Below, one piece after another: positions 11,389 to 21,514 of a stretch of DNA of 64,000 bases. The notes under the pieces are model-generated. The model saw nothing but the letters and a program-made list of their open reading frames with translations, was not told where the DNA came from and searched no databases. The first letter of the stretch is position 1; the number at the start of each line of letters is the position of its first letter. Source of the DNA: Spirometra erinaceieuropaei (taxonomy: Eukaryota > Platyhelminthes > Cestoda > Diphyllobothriidea > Diphyllobothriidae); the NCBI GenBank assembly GCA_902702965.1, contig CACRXP010000162.1, positions 715,490 to 779,489 on the forward strand, written 5' to 3'. The translations under genes were made by a program, and so were the position numbers.

Positions 11389-12377
11389 CAGTGAGTGACC
11401 TATCTCATGAAATGTTGGCTGAAATTCTGAAATGCGTTTTCGATTGGGAAGGATTACTTGGTCGCGGTTGTAATACCGCTTATCTAGCGACATAATTTTA
11501 TAACATTTCGGACTTGACAGGATGTCAGCTTTTGAATACACTGCTATTCAACCTCCTGTAGAAACCGTACTCGGTTAAATATGCCTACTTAAGTAGCAGG
11601 CATTTTTCCCAGTGATTTTTGATAGTATAGCAAATTCAAATATATCTTCTTGAGACCACAAACAAAATACGCTTTCATTTAGTCAGTCAATAGAGAATCA
11701 CTTCTTTATATTTTATACTCAAGGAAGGAGAATAATTAGGTTTTAACAAAGTTTTCTAATTGCCGAATAATTTGGAGCCTGAACAGTCGTTGCATTAGCG
11801 CTTAGCGATTTCCGTCTACAAGGTGCATGCGTTCTGCGTAAAGAAAATCACATATTTTTCAATGCCATTAAAGAGATATTATACAAAGTCCATAAAATTT
11901 TGCAATGGATGCGGACTATGTTGTACATTTCATAAAGAGCAGTGGTAAACGGCAGGTACGATGCTATGTGAATGGACATTGCGCGGTCTTAAAAAGTCTC
12001 ATAATTAGAGACTTTTTTAAAACCTAATTATACTGTTTCCTTAAGCATAAAATATAAAGAAGACGTGATTCCCTATTGATTGACTGAAAGAAAGCATATT
12101 TTTGTTTGTGGTTTTTATAAAATATATTTGAATTTGCAAGACCATCGAAAATTAATGGGAAGAATGCATGTTAATTAAGTAGTTATTTTTTACCAAGTAC
12201 GGTTTACACAGGAGATTGAAAAGAGGTGCATTTAAAAACCGACATCCTGCCTAGTCCGAAATTTTATAAGATTATGCCGAAAAATAATCAATATTACAAC
12301 GGCCCCAAGTAATCCTTCCTAATCGTTAACGCATTTCAGAATTTCAGCCAACATTTCATGAGATCGGTCACTCACTG
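11389..12377 (+). mobile_element. Complete foldback DNA element, family FB-A
   Basis: This is a 989-bp element flanked by TA on both sides (11387-11388, 12378-12379). It starts CAGTGAGTGACC and ends GGTCACTCACTG. The inverted arms are long: the left arm words ATCTCATGAAATGTTGGCTG, TTCTGAAATGCGTT, GACAGGATGTCAGC and CTACTTAAGTAGCA all reappear inverted toward the right end. A non-palindromic loop sits near 11810-11960. There is no transposase. The TA duplication and CAGT ends fit a non-autonomous member of the Tc1/mariner group. Confidence 0.85.
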
Positions 12378-12379
12378 TA

Positions 12380-13824
12380 CACTGACAGTAACCACACCTG
12401 ATTATATTCACTTCTGCATAGTTAGACGCATAGTTACAGCAAAGCGGTCGCGCACCAGCGGTGTACATAACTTTCCATAAACCCTCTTCATGAATCCCGA
12501 AATCAAAGCCCACGGTTTCATATGTCCAAAGCTGATATTATATACGAAGGGATTGAAACTGCTGTTTGTTTCATAACTCAGTGTTCCAACCTATCGGCTC
12601 AGTCTTGCAGCGAACTTTTCAAACTGTGTAGACCCTACGTTTTCTTCATTTGCCATCAACGCTCATATTATATATGCTGTGGTTTAATACGACATTGAAC
12701 ATCAAATGAAAAGTTTGCCTAAAAATGCACTTTTTCACATATTACATCATGGGAATCTATTTCTTGATTCGTCCTAGTGAGCCTGACATAGTCGTTAATA
12801 TTTGAGTTAAAAATTTCTGTCTCCAATTAAATTAATCTTTGCAATTTGTACTCCGAAGATTTAAGTTTTACGACTGTTGGCTTTTGCGCATTTTAAGTGA
12901 GAATTTGTTTCAGGCCATCGGAGCGACTACGACCCCCTTGACAGCAATTTCTCTGGCAGTTCTCTGCAGTGACAGCGTTTGGATGTCTAATGGACCTAGC
13001 TTTAAATATGTAAATTGGATGATTTGGTTTTCTTTAGACGACTTTTTCAGGAATCGAAATCTGTAACGCCAAAACGATGCACAACATTTGCATTCTATCT
13101 TATCGCTGGGACTGTTGATTTAGGCGGTACTTTGCGTCAGCTAAAATTTTTCCTCTCATGACTGACAGAAGCATGACTGGCATTTATAAAATGCTGCATG
13201 AGACTCAAAAATTCCTTGAATGACTGAGCGGAAGGGCACATTATGGGTGAACAGCTTGCTATCATGCCGTCTAGACTGGACCCTAATACTCGCGGATAAG
13301 TGCATGACTCCCGAAGGAACTTTGATACCGCGACCCAGCAGCGGTCTCGGTGAAAACATGAAACGATGGAAATCAGAGGCATAAATGGAAAAATTCCTCG
13401 TTTTTACTTTTTGGATAGCCTTAAGAATTCGTCGGAAATTAAATCCAAGAGTTGTCGAGAACACGGTTTCCAGGTCAGTGCATTAGCACTTATTTCTAAC
13501 GATTATAAAAAGTTGGGCAAAGGTTTTGAATTGCATAACAATGTGAAACTTTTGACAGCCATCCATGGAAGCACCAATAAATATTGCCTGCAAATAAACT
13601 CAAAGCTACAAAGATATGGACTAATCAATGGTTTCCATGACCCAATGACAGTGAGTGTGTCATGACTCGCCTGAAAATTCCATTTTGAATTATTACTACA
13701 AGAGCCGATGACACTGACTAAATACACATTACGGACACGAAAGCACCCAGTTCTTCGTCAATGTGGCACCAACTTCCCTAAGTCGTGCACCGATTTTTTG
13801 CAAACTGCTAAAACCACAGTGAAG
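12380..13824. other. Unrecognised non-coding DNA
   Basis: There are several open frames of 75-102 codons on both strands (for example 13156-13464 minus and 13366-13665 plus), overlapping one another and without motifs. I see no evidence for a gene. Confidence 0.4.
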
Positions 13825-14210
13825 AGGAAGAGGGATCGAACACCGGAATATTTTGTTTATTTTCCTGAGCTTTCGGACTCGTGCAGGAGTTTATCGTCAG
13901 AGATAGTAGCAGAAACAGAACAAGCGACAGCTATAGGACATCCAGGCCAATCATCGATCGACGGCGGAAGACTGGAGGTGACTGCTCAGGGCTCTGCACG
14001 CCGGCGCAAGATCGACAAATTGATTGACTGTGATTTCATCCGAGGTGCAGGCCCCAATCAATCCTCGGCCTGTTTTGGTTCCGGTGTGAGCGATTATTTA
14101 AGTGGCTGAGAAGTTAGACTCGTGACTAATTTTGTAAGTGTGGACTCCTGCACAAGTCCGAAAGCTCAGGAAAATTAACAAAATGTTCCGGTGCTCGACC
14201 TCTCTTCTTC
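13825..14210. mobile_element. Pair of inverted PLE ends around a 255-bp core
   Basis: Arms of about 65 bp (13825-13889 and 14145 to about 14209) are inverted copies of each other. Each carries the CTGAGCTTTCGGACT or AGTCCGAAAGCTCAGG hammerhead-side word typical of the PLE ends in this window. The core has no RT motifs. It looks like a PLE reduced to its terminal regions, or a small derivative mobilised by one. Confidence 0.6.
13868..13903 (-). ncRNA. Hammerhead-like motif in PLE end
   Basis: The minus strand reads CTGACGA, then a stem II seeded by ACTC/GAGT, then GAAAGCTC and AGGA. The core matches CUGANGA and GAAA. Stem I pairs weakly (UCU with AGG). The partner copy at 14140-14170 keeps AGTCCGAAAGCTCAGG but has lost CUGA. 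Confidence 0.5.
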
Positions 14211-14235
14211 TTCTTCTTCTTCTTCTTCTTCTTCT
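14203..14235 (+). repeat. TTC/CTT microsatellite
   Basis: About eleven uninterrupted TTC triplets lie directly next to the PLE-end arm at 14145-14209. Confidence 0.95.
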
Positions 14236-14371
14236 ACACTTATGAATACATCTGGAAGTCGAAATTTCGCCTTCATCCGTAAAACCGCGGTGTCCATAAT
14301 TCAACCGACCAATTAAATTAAATTGCGAAAATTCCCATTGTAAAATTCAAAAGGCAATTTGGCGAGCGTAC

Positions 14372-15112
14372 GTCTGTTTTCGATAAATTCTCGTCAGGGT
14401 CGTACATTTATTCAAATAATGAATTAAAAAATAAGGACAGGTAGACACTTATGCTGTTAATCGGGTTTGGAGAGGGGAGGGGAGGGGGAGAGTGAAACAC
14501 CACAATTCCAGTCAGCGCCAGGGAGAAGGTGGGTCCTGGCGAAGGTAATTACATGCGGGTGGCTGGCTTGGTGGCTTCGAGCCATGGCAACTGGGACCTG
14601 TATGAAGCTCTTCCGTGCGTATAGGACCTGTCCGCGTAGCCTGATTGTAGCCGCTTCTGCTGTAGCCACCAAGCGTTGCCCAAGCAGCTTTGGATAGTTT
14701 GATGGGACCTTGTAAATAGCTCTGAAGGTTTCTATGGCGTCCATGCGGTGGTCTGTATCTACCATGTGCGCGAGGATCGAACTGTTGATGTTCTTTATTT
14801 GACCTATCCTAACCATGCTGGGAGATGTTCTTTTATATTTTTGGACAAACACCGGCTCATGCGACCAATATATTCTGCCCCACAGCAGCGGGTGAAGGGG
14901 TTAATACTAATAGAGGTGATCTGAGCTGGTAGTTTGTCTTTGTCCTTTCTGTATGAGATGGGACTGGTGGAGAACAGTGCACGGGTGTCAGCTGCTGGAA
15001 AGGTCTGTGATACAGCTTGAGTTAGGCATCTTCCTAAAAGTGTAATTGGTGCATCGCCTTTAAATGAGACCCTGAATAAGAGGTTTTTCTTTCCCGCAGT
15101 CAGTATTGGAGA
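14372..15112 (-). pseudogene. Second PLE lineage (PLE4): linker and GIY-YIG relic
   Basis: On the minus strand from about 15112 the frame reads GKKNLLFRVSFKGDAPITLL, then SYRKDKDKLPAQITSISINP. It continues CCGAEYIGRMSRCLSKNIKE and HLPAWL, where the EYIGR and EHLPAWL-type blocks are the core of a GIY-YIG nuclease. After one frame change near 14810 it continues NSSILAHMVDTDHRMD, IYKVPSNYPKLLGQRLVATA and EAATIRL. This lineage is clearly different from PLE1. The RT proper is absent. A degenerate hammerhead-like CCCTGACGAG...TCGAAAACAG lies at its 3' side (14372-14400). Confidence 0.75.
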
Positions 15113-17771
15113 CCAGGTAAATTTTCGTAGATTCCGACGAAAACATTCGCATATTCCCCGGAGATCTAGTTAGTTTGCACTTGGAGTACGCAGGCTGGGA
15201 CATAAGACTAGCCAGTTGAACATTACAAGGTTGCAAAGGTGTTCAAAGGAAGTTTATTAATCTGGTCATGAAGAAAATGCAACTTGGCTAGAAAAACTCC
15301 TGTGCGTTTGAGTTATAGGTAAAAGCGCGATGATGCAACATCATCATTTCAGGTCATTCGTCACCAGAATACATTCATAAAGCCACAGCTTAAATGCTAC
15401 GAAGTTAAGAAGATGATAGTACTTTCAAATACATATAATCATGAAAATGAGCTATTAAAAATATGGTATATAAAGACAACAAGGTGACAAACAGATGGAT
15501 AAAATTAGAAAGGATACGAGCCATTTATCTGGAAGGACGAGATCATACAGTCTATCGTTTCATATCTATTTGACAAAACTCTATTCCTAAACTCCCGTTC
15601 TTTCTTTTTTTTGTTGTTCATATTAAATCAGACGAGTTTTTAAATCTTGATTAGATAGAACAGCGGTAAACTGAGTCATTGTCCGATGCGGAGGTCTCAG
15701 TTATTCCTGGGGTTATTTTGCGTACTGCCTAGTGTATGTCGAATGCACTTCCGGAGGGAAATTCATGGCCATTTAAAAGGTTGCGCCTACCACTCTTACG
15801 CGGAAATGCCCTTTCGCCTAGGCCCAATTTCCTATTCGCAAAATTATGATGCAAGCCGATTTTAGAATACGCCACAAACGTGGCAAGAAAATTGTCGCAG
15901 CCGGGAAGGCAAGTAATTGTTGTCAGGTCACTGGGCTACTTCGACCACTCATGTGGGTAAAAAGCGCCTAACCCTTGTCCATATAATATCTTTCCTGGCA
16001 TATGAGTAGTTTATAAACAAGCTTACGTCCTGAGGACCTGAGGCTGTACATTTGGCTATCTTACCCATACTCTAAGGCAGGATTTACGAATCCGCAAGGT
16101 CACAGTCGAATGGAATATAAGTCAAAGATGCTTTATTTCGGATTTCTATCCCCTGTAGTACTCATAGACTCGCCGTATAGTACTTGATCCCTTTTCGACG
16201 ACTCCATCAGTTAGGTTTCCAACTCCACACGGCGATACCAAGTACGTTTAAAGCTGTCAAAAGACAAATTCAGAGAAAAAAGGAGAATTAAGGACTTCAC
16301 TAGAATCTAAACGAGTTTGAGGGGTCAACTTTTGATCATCAAGTACACAGTCTGACGGAGATTATAGAAACATAACATGGATCCCCAAACAGCTGGATGT
16401 GAGCGATATTTAGAGCTAACTTTAACCGCGCATTAAAACTTATGTCTTCAATAATTGCTTCATGTTCATGCAGTTTCAGTCAAACACGCAACCAGGCGGA
16501 AAGTTTCTTACTGCACGATCTGCTGAAAAGAAAACTGTTTCTGAATTTTTTAAATTATTTTACATAGGAACGAAAAGACTCCAGATGAAGTCAAAAAATG
16601 GAGGGCAGCAGAGTTGGTCCGTGAAAAACGAATAATTTATGAGGAGACTACTACGTGTCAAACTTGTGTGACACTTGAAATTTTCAGAGAGATTTTTCAA
16701 ATTCGTAAATTTTGGTTGTCGCGGATGGCCACATTTATACAGAATGTAAGACCTCGAAATATTTATTTGCTATAGGAAACTACTTTCAGTAATAAATATA
16801 TTTTAGGGTAACGTTTTCAGGGAGTCCGAAAACGGCGGGGGGGGGGGGTTTATCAAACTCTCATCAACCACTAGTGAAGTTGGGTGTTTCAGTTTACCTA
16901 ATCGTTGACATTTACAGACATCATTGGGAAGAACAGCAGTTTGACGGAAAAAAGAGATTTTTTCACGGTGACATCCACAAAAGGTACGTTGTCGGATCAG
17001 TTCAGTGCTAGTGAACTGATAATGAGTCGCTACTGTCTGCAAACTGTAGCGATCCCTAGATACGTTTGTTAATTTGACAGGATTGTGGCAAAAGATATAA
17101 CGCATTAAGCTAACAGCATTTATCCTTTTATGGAGGATTTTTGAAAAATAGAACAGTTTATCTGGCTTGAATCATCGTAAATTGCACGAAAAAGTGTGCT
17201 TTCGTAGAAATCACTATCAAAGTTTACCCCGATGAGCTCATTTCGACGAGCTATAGTGAAACCTCTACCAACTTCGAGATGCCGCCATGCGTGTCTCAAT
17301 AACTGTATAGGTACTAAGGTCCAAAGTTGCAAACAATGCTTTAGGTTGGTTATTCTTCTATGGCGAAGAAGTCGGAGGGTCGTTCAAACCACAAAAATCG
17401 ACGCATTTAACTTTATCTTGTTAAGGCCTACGTTACTCTTTTTGTCTTCTGAAAAAGTAATGCATGCCAACAGTACAGACGAAATCTCATGGAACTTTAA
17501 CTAAAAACGAGATTAAAAGTACTCAGGAAAGTCGACTGTTTTCATTTTCATCTTTATCTTCGGGTGAAACAAACAAAGACACACCGGAAGAAGGACAAAA
17601 GAACGGATAACTTTGATAGCAGTTTCATCCCCGAGGTTTTCATGTTACGACACTTTGACAGCCCATCTAGTCAGGCTGCATTCTTTCGACGTTACAAATT
17701 CTGAGCACTAGAGGTTAGAATAGTCCGTTTGTTCTCTTGGAAATTTAGCACTCATGTTTAGAATCTCCGAG
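15113..17771. other. Unrecognised non-coding DNA
   Basis: Small frames near 16803-17105, 17120-17332 and 17232-17504 have no family motifs. A run of twelve G at 16837-16848 is the only conspicuous feature. I see no gene. Confidence 0.4.
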
Positions 17772-17814
17772 CACAATTAAAAAATAGGCAGAATTGTATT
17801 ACCGACAAAGACAA

Positions 17815-17870
17815 GGGAGACTGAAATGGCCATTTCTGGCTTATTAGCCGTCGTCAGCCAGCCATACCCA
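17815..17870 (-). ncRNA. SINE hammerhead ribozyme motif (minus copy)
   Basis: Same architecture as 18072-18126: stem I GGCTGG with TCAGTC (two G-U pairs), core CTGACGA, stem II GGCT/AGCC, then GAAA and ATGGCCAT. The conserved core is intact. Confidence 0.6.
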
Positions 17871-18071
17871 AGCCCGAAGTGTGGAACACCCGAGCCTCGA
17901 ACTCGCGACCTGTTGGTTTAGAAGTCAACGCCTCTACTCACCGGGCCACGAGCCCGTTGCCTTGTCGGTTTTCGATCGGGAATATACAATGTTAGGGGGC
18001 GCTCACCGATCGTTGACTTCTAAACCAACAGGTCGCGAGTTCGAGGCTCGGGTGTTCCACACTTCGGGCTT

Positions 18072-18126
18072 GGGTATGGCTGGCTGACGACGGCTGATAA
18101 GCCAGAAATGGCCATTCCAGTCTCCC
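18072..18126 (+). ncRNA. SINE hammerhead ribozyme motif (best-preserved copy)
   Basis: Stem I is GGCTGG (18078-18083) with CCAGTC (18117-18122), extended by GGG/CCC across an internal loop. The core is CTGACGA (18084-18090). Stem II is GGCT-GATA-AGCC with a C-A mismatch at its base. GAAA follows (18105-18108), then a very short stem III (AT-GGCC-AT). The predicted cleavage is after T18116. All invariant hammerhead bases are present. Short stem III hammerheads often work as dimers. Function is inferred from structure only. Confidence 0.7.
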
Positions 18127-18276
18127 TTGTCTTTGTCGGTAATACCATTCTGCCTATATATCATGCGCCGCTGTGCGGCTGCTGGTTGGGCTCGAGAGAG
18201 AGTCCATAAGGCACAACGGAACGAGTGAGTTCCGTATGAACGATCGGTGAGCGCCCCCTAACACAATTAAAAAATA

Positions 18277-19085
18277 TTTCAAAATGTACTAAAGACCTTT
18301 TAAATTACTGAGTATCTCTATTATCTGGCATAATTTCACTGCTTAATAACGTAGACAAAGTTTACTCTAACTGTCACAAACCTTATCAGCACGTCTAAAA
18401 CTCAATAGTTTAAAAAAACTAATCTTTGCAGTTGTTTAATTTCTTCAGGGATCTATCGCTAACCTGGATTAAATCAGTTTATTTGGGACTTACGGGCTCA
18501 GAGCCAATTTAGACAAGTCTCAAGCAGACCGATTCATTCCAAGTTGAGGATTAATTTCTGTAGAAATTAAAAAACTACAATTTTAAAACTGGAGTATCTA
18601 CTAGAAGGCACACAAGCTACGTTGGGGGACCCATTGATGAGCTGAAAGTCCGACTACTGTATCACCCAACCGCAGAATATCAGCAAAACATGTGTTTGGG
18701 TTTTTAGCTGTCGGCTGGGCTGTCATGTATATTATATCATACAGCCTCAGTATGAACTAATCTTTACTGTGTTTGTCTTTTCAAGATTAGGCATGGCGTC
18801 TATCGCAACAGGAAAGACATTTTGTGTATTGAAGTACGTCCCGATTCAGTCAAGTGTAAATGAGCAAAGTAAATTTACTTTTTGTATTTCATAAACAATC
18901 TCCAATAAGGAAGCAGGTATGGACGTGGCATAAACATTCTCAGGAGGTAGGCTTCTTATGCCAGTATAAGGTATCTGTACGGTACGCAATTCTAGAATAG
19001 ATGGCAAACTAGTTTCGCGATGTGTTTAATCCTAGTTTAAGGAAGTCGGTGCGAACAGGAAACCTGAAAACCCGGATCCCTAAGC
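18277..19085. other. Mostly unrecognised; weak R-family segment near 18440-18620
   Basis: Near 18448-18560 the order of words (CAGGGATCTATCGCTAACCT, GACTTACGGGCTCA, AGACCGATTCA) loosely follows the R-family flank seen near 10063-10120, but the core palindrome is absent. The remainder shows nothing. Confidence 0.3.
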
Positions 19086-19850
19086 TTGGTTTTCCGCGAG
19101 AAAACGCTTGGAAACAACCCGCTACCAATTTCAGCCTGTGCAAGCTTCAAAGGCGAGTGGTATGCAAAATCGCAAAATATTCTGATAAGATATCCAAAAA
19201 AACCTCAAGATGACGATTTTGAAAAAGGTCTTGTTCTTAGGGATGAGGCCACATTCCGTGAAAATGACAAGGCGAATAGGCAAGGTGCTTGTAAGTAGGG
19301 TAAATAAAATTTATTTATCATAGCTGAACATGCGACGGAGTCTCTAAAAGTGAGTGTGTCTTGCGTCATCCCAAAGGACTTTGTGGCCTCATTTTTCTTT
19401 GATAGTAATTTGGCCGGCGACAGCCATCTATCGATACTTCAGAAACAGCTACTTGGCGAAATTGGGACAAATAAACATGTTCCTTTCGTTTTTCAAGAAG
19501 ATACGGCTCGCCGACCCTGGAACCCCGCTCTGACTGTCGATGGAGACAAAGTGCCAGTTAAATGCCCCTCACGCTCACCTGACTTGATATTGTGTGAATT
19601 ATTTCTGTAAGGTTATGTCGAAGGACTGGTCAACATCACCTACATGTGTAACAGGACCCGGCGAGAAAACCACTGAGGCTATAATGACTGTTACACAAGA
19701 CATGCTGCAGCGAGTGTGGCAGGGAATGGACTACCGGCCTGATATATGTCTCACCATAAGCGGCCCACACACGCAATATTTGCAATATTTCCCAGATAGT
19801 CGTTGTTTGAAAACTGGAAGAGTAAAACTTGTTGTGTCCACAACTAAGTC
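19086..19850 (+). pseudogene. DDE transposase relic, IS630-Tc1-mariner superfamily
   Basis: Across three frames the plus strand reads DDDFEKGLVLRDEATFREN (first acid block), EHATESLKVSVSCVIPKDFV, SFFFDSNLAGDSHLSILQKQ and VPFVFQEDTARRPW (second acid block). It continues KCPSRSPDLILCELF (third acid block), then GYVEGLVN and MTVTQDMLQRVWQGMDYRPD. This matches the order SDEATF, FQQDGAPPH, PPRSPDLTPLDFFLWGYV and VTPDMLQRVW known from eukaryotic DDE transposases. Stops near 19297 and 19660 and a frameshift near 19610 break it. I did not recognise an N-terminal DNA-binding part or terminal repeats. Confidence 0.75.
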
Positions 19851-19854
19851 ATAA

Positions 19855-20440
19855 TTATGGAGTACCAGAGAGAATACATGAGTGTGAAAACTCAAGTTTG
19901 AACCCAGGCGTTCCTAATTGTTTTTGAGCATTTGCTAATAAGTAGTATTTTCTTGGGAATTTGAAGAGCGATGGTTGTTATGTTCACCGTAAAGCCTATA
20001 AAACTTCATACCTTCACCAAATATTCACTTCGATATGGACATCTCAGGTGATGCAGATGGTAGGGAGGCTGGGCCGCGTTTGCGCCAATATCGAAATTTA
20101 TAAAGAGTCTGGCTTCTGGCAACTAGAAGGTGTGTGGCATTTAATGCGAGCATAGTTAAATAACAAAAAACAGTTAAACTATGTCACAGTAACTTAATGG
20201 GACGCTCGTTTCACAAAGCTATCCCAAAGTCGCATTTTAAAGAAAATTCAGATGGAAAAAGTAAAGTCCAGAAGTATTGAACTCTCTGCAAAGCAGAGAA
20301 ACAACATTTGGCACGACACGGAATAGGAACCCCCCCAACGTAAAACGAGTGGTCTTGTGCCAAGTTCCACATAGGCGACCAGTTATCGTGTCCCACCTTC
20401 AACCAAAATAATAGGTAGGTGAGTAAGAAATTGAAATAAA
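19855..20440. other. Unrecognised non-coding DNA
   Basis: Nothing recognisable lies between the transposase relic and the PLE2 3' region. Confidence 0.4.
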
Positions 20441-21390
20441 TCAGCAAATGCAAATATAGACATACAATTTCCCACGTACTAAGAGGAATATTTTTTTCGT
20501 ATTTCTTCTGGCGAGGGTGGAGTGGTGACGCCGCTTGTACTTCGCGACGGTGTGAGCTGCGTGACCTGGCTGCGTGGGCGGAGCGCGTGATAACAAGCAG
20601 GCAAATGGATGTGTCTGTTGATAGAGTTGGTGTCCGACATCCACGCCTCCAACAGCTCTCGCCCTGTCTTGTTGCCTGCTCGCGCCAATATCCGCGTGTT
20701 GGCGAAGTCGAACTCATGGCCTTCCTCAAGCGTGTGAGTGGCTACTTGAGATAGTGGGTCGCCTCTCCGAACGGCCCGTTTGTGCTCAAGTATTCATGAG
20801 CTGAGATGTCGTCCTGTCTGGCCTGTGTAGTGGCAAGGACAGTTTTGGCACGGGATTCGATAGACTACGCCCAACTGTTCACCTGCGTCCAGACGATCCT
20901 TTATTTTCATGATCCTGCTGCGCATGGTGGCCGCCGGATGATGAGCGCTGCCCACGCCTAGCTCTGACGCAATGCGTTCTATAGCCTCGGACACATTCTT
21001 GATGTACGGTAGGGAGTGCCAATTTGTTGATGTTTCTCTTCCGTTTGTCCGTCTTGGGTGCGTGCGTATGCAGCGACTGATAAAACTATTTGGGTAGCCG
21101 TTCTTTGTTAATTGATCCCCGAGATGCCGTAGTTCTTGCATCTTTCCTTCGGGCTCGCTACAGTGCGTTTTTACCCAGTCGAAAAGCGTCCTCACACAGC
21201 CCCGTTTGTGCACCAATGGGTGGTTGCTATGATAGTTGAGGACCTGGGTTGTATTGGTCGCCTTTCTGTACACTGTAGTGCTGAGTTCACCGTCAGGTGT
21301 GCGCGTGACGAGCACGTCCAGGAAGGGTAGTTTCTCGTCCTCCTCGTCTTCTCTTGTAAATTGAATATAAATGTTCACAATTTGCTGCAA
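20441..21390 (-). pseudogene. PLE2: C-terminal RT and GIY-YIG endonuclease
   Basis: On the minus strand the frame starts inside the RT after motif C: IYIQFTREDEEDEKLPFLDV, RKATNTTQVLNYHSNHPLVH, KRGCVRTLFDWVKTHCSEPE and KNGYPNSFISRCIRTHPRR. The linker follows (HSLPYIKNVSEAIERIASEL, GSAHHPAATMRSRI). The GIY-YIG domain reads LGVVYRIPCQNC and CHYTGQTGRHLSSR, then after a frame change EHKRAVRRGDPLSQVATHTL, FANTRILARAGNK and LLEAWMSDTNSINRHI. The catalytic RT motifs are lost by 5' truncation. A plus-strand PLE end with a hammerhead-like motif abuts the truncated side at 21395-21450, the same inverted arrangement as PLE1. Confidence 0.88.
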
Positions 21391-21394
21391 TCAA

Positions 21395-21450
21395 GTAGTC
21401 TCTGATGATGAACTCCATTTCGAGTTCGAAAGCTCAGGCAAATAAATCTA
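21395..21450 (+). ncRNA. Hammerhead-like motif in inverted PLE2 leading end
   Basis: CTGATGA at 21402-21408, one extra base, stem II GAACTC/GAGTTC, GAAAGCTC and AGGC. Stem I pairs GUCU before the core with AGGC after the predicted UC cleavage site. The core is intact. It lies on the strand opposite to the PLE2 coding region. Confidence 0.6.
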
Positions 21451-21514
21451 CTGTCACAATGATCGTGCCTTCGCTTTCTTTTAGTTGATCATGTTCCCAA
21501 AGGTCTTCAAACTG

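Larger units (their letters stand above)
17787..18261. mobile_element. Head-to-head pair of tRNA-like SINEs in one insertion
   Basis: The insertion is bounded by the 15-bp direct repeat CACAATTAAAAAATA at 17772-17786 and 18262-18276. Its left 144 bp (17787-17930) is a minus-strand SINE. The right arm (18011-18154) is the inverted copy, differing at only about three positions. An 80-bp spacer and a 107-bp tail complete it. Each arm holds the B-box region (GGTCGCGAGTTCGAGGCTC in tRNA sense) and a hammerhead motif. The A-box region (GGGCTCGTGGCCC onward, with GTAGAGG) occurs once, in the spacer. The duplication flanks fit retrotransposition. One insertion carrying two inverted copies suggests template switching or twin priming. 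Confidence 0.88.

Noticed and set aside
16837..16848. Run of twelve G
   Set aside because: A single homopolymer without further G tracts; not a G-quadruplex array and easily a sequencing artefact.
17880..18060. Possible functional tRNA gene
   Set aside because: The A-box and B-box regions are tRNA-like, but the acceptor and anticodon stems do not close and the sequence is part of a repeated SINE.
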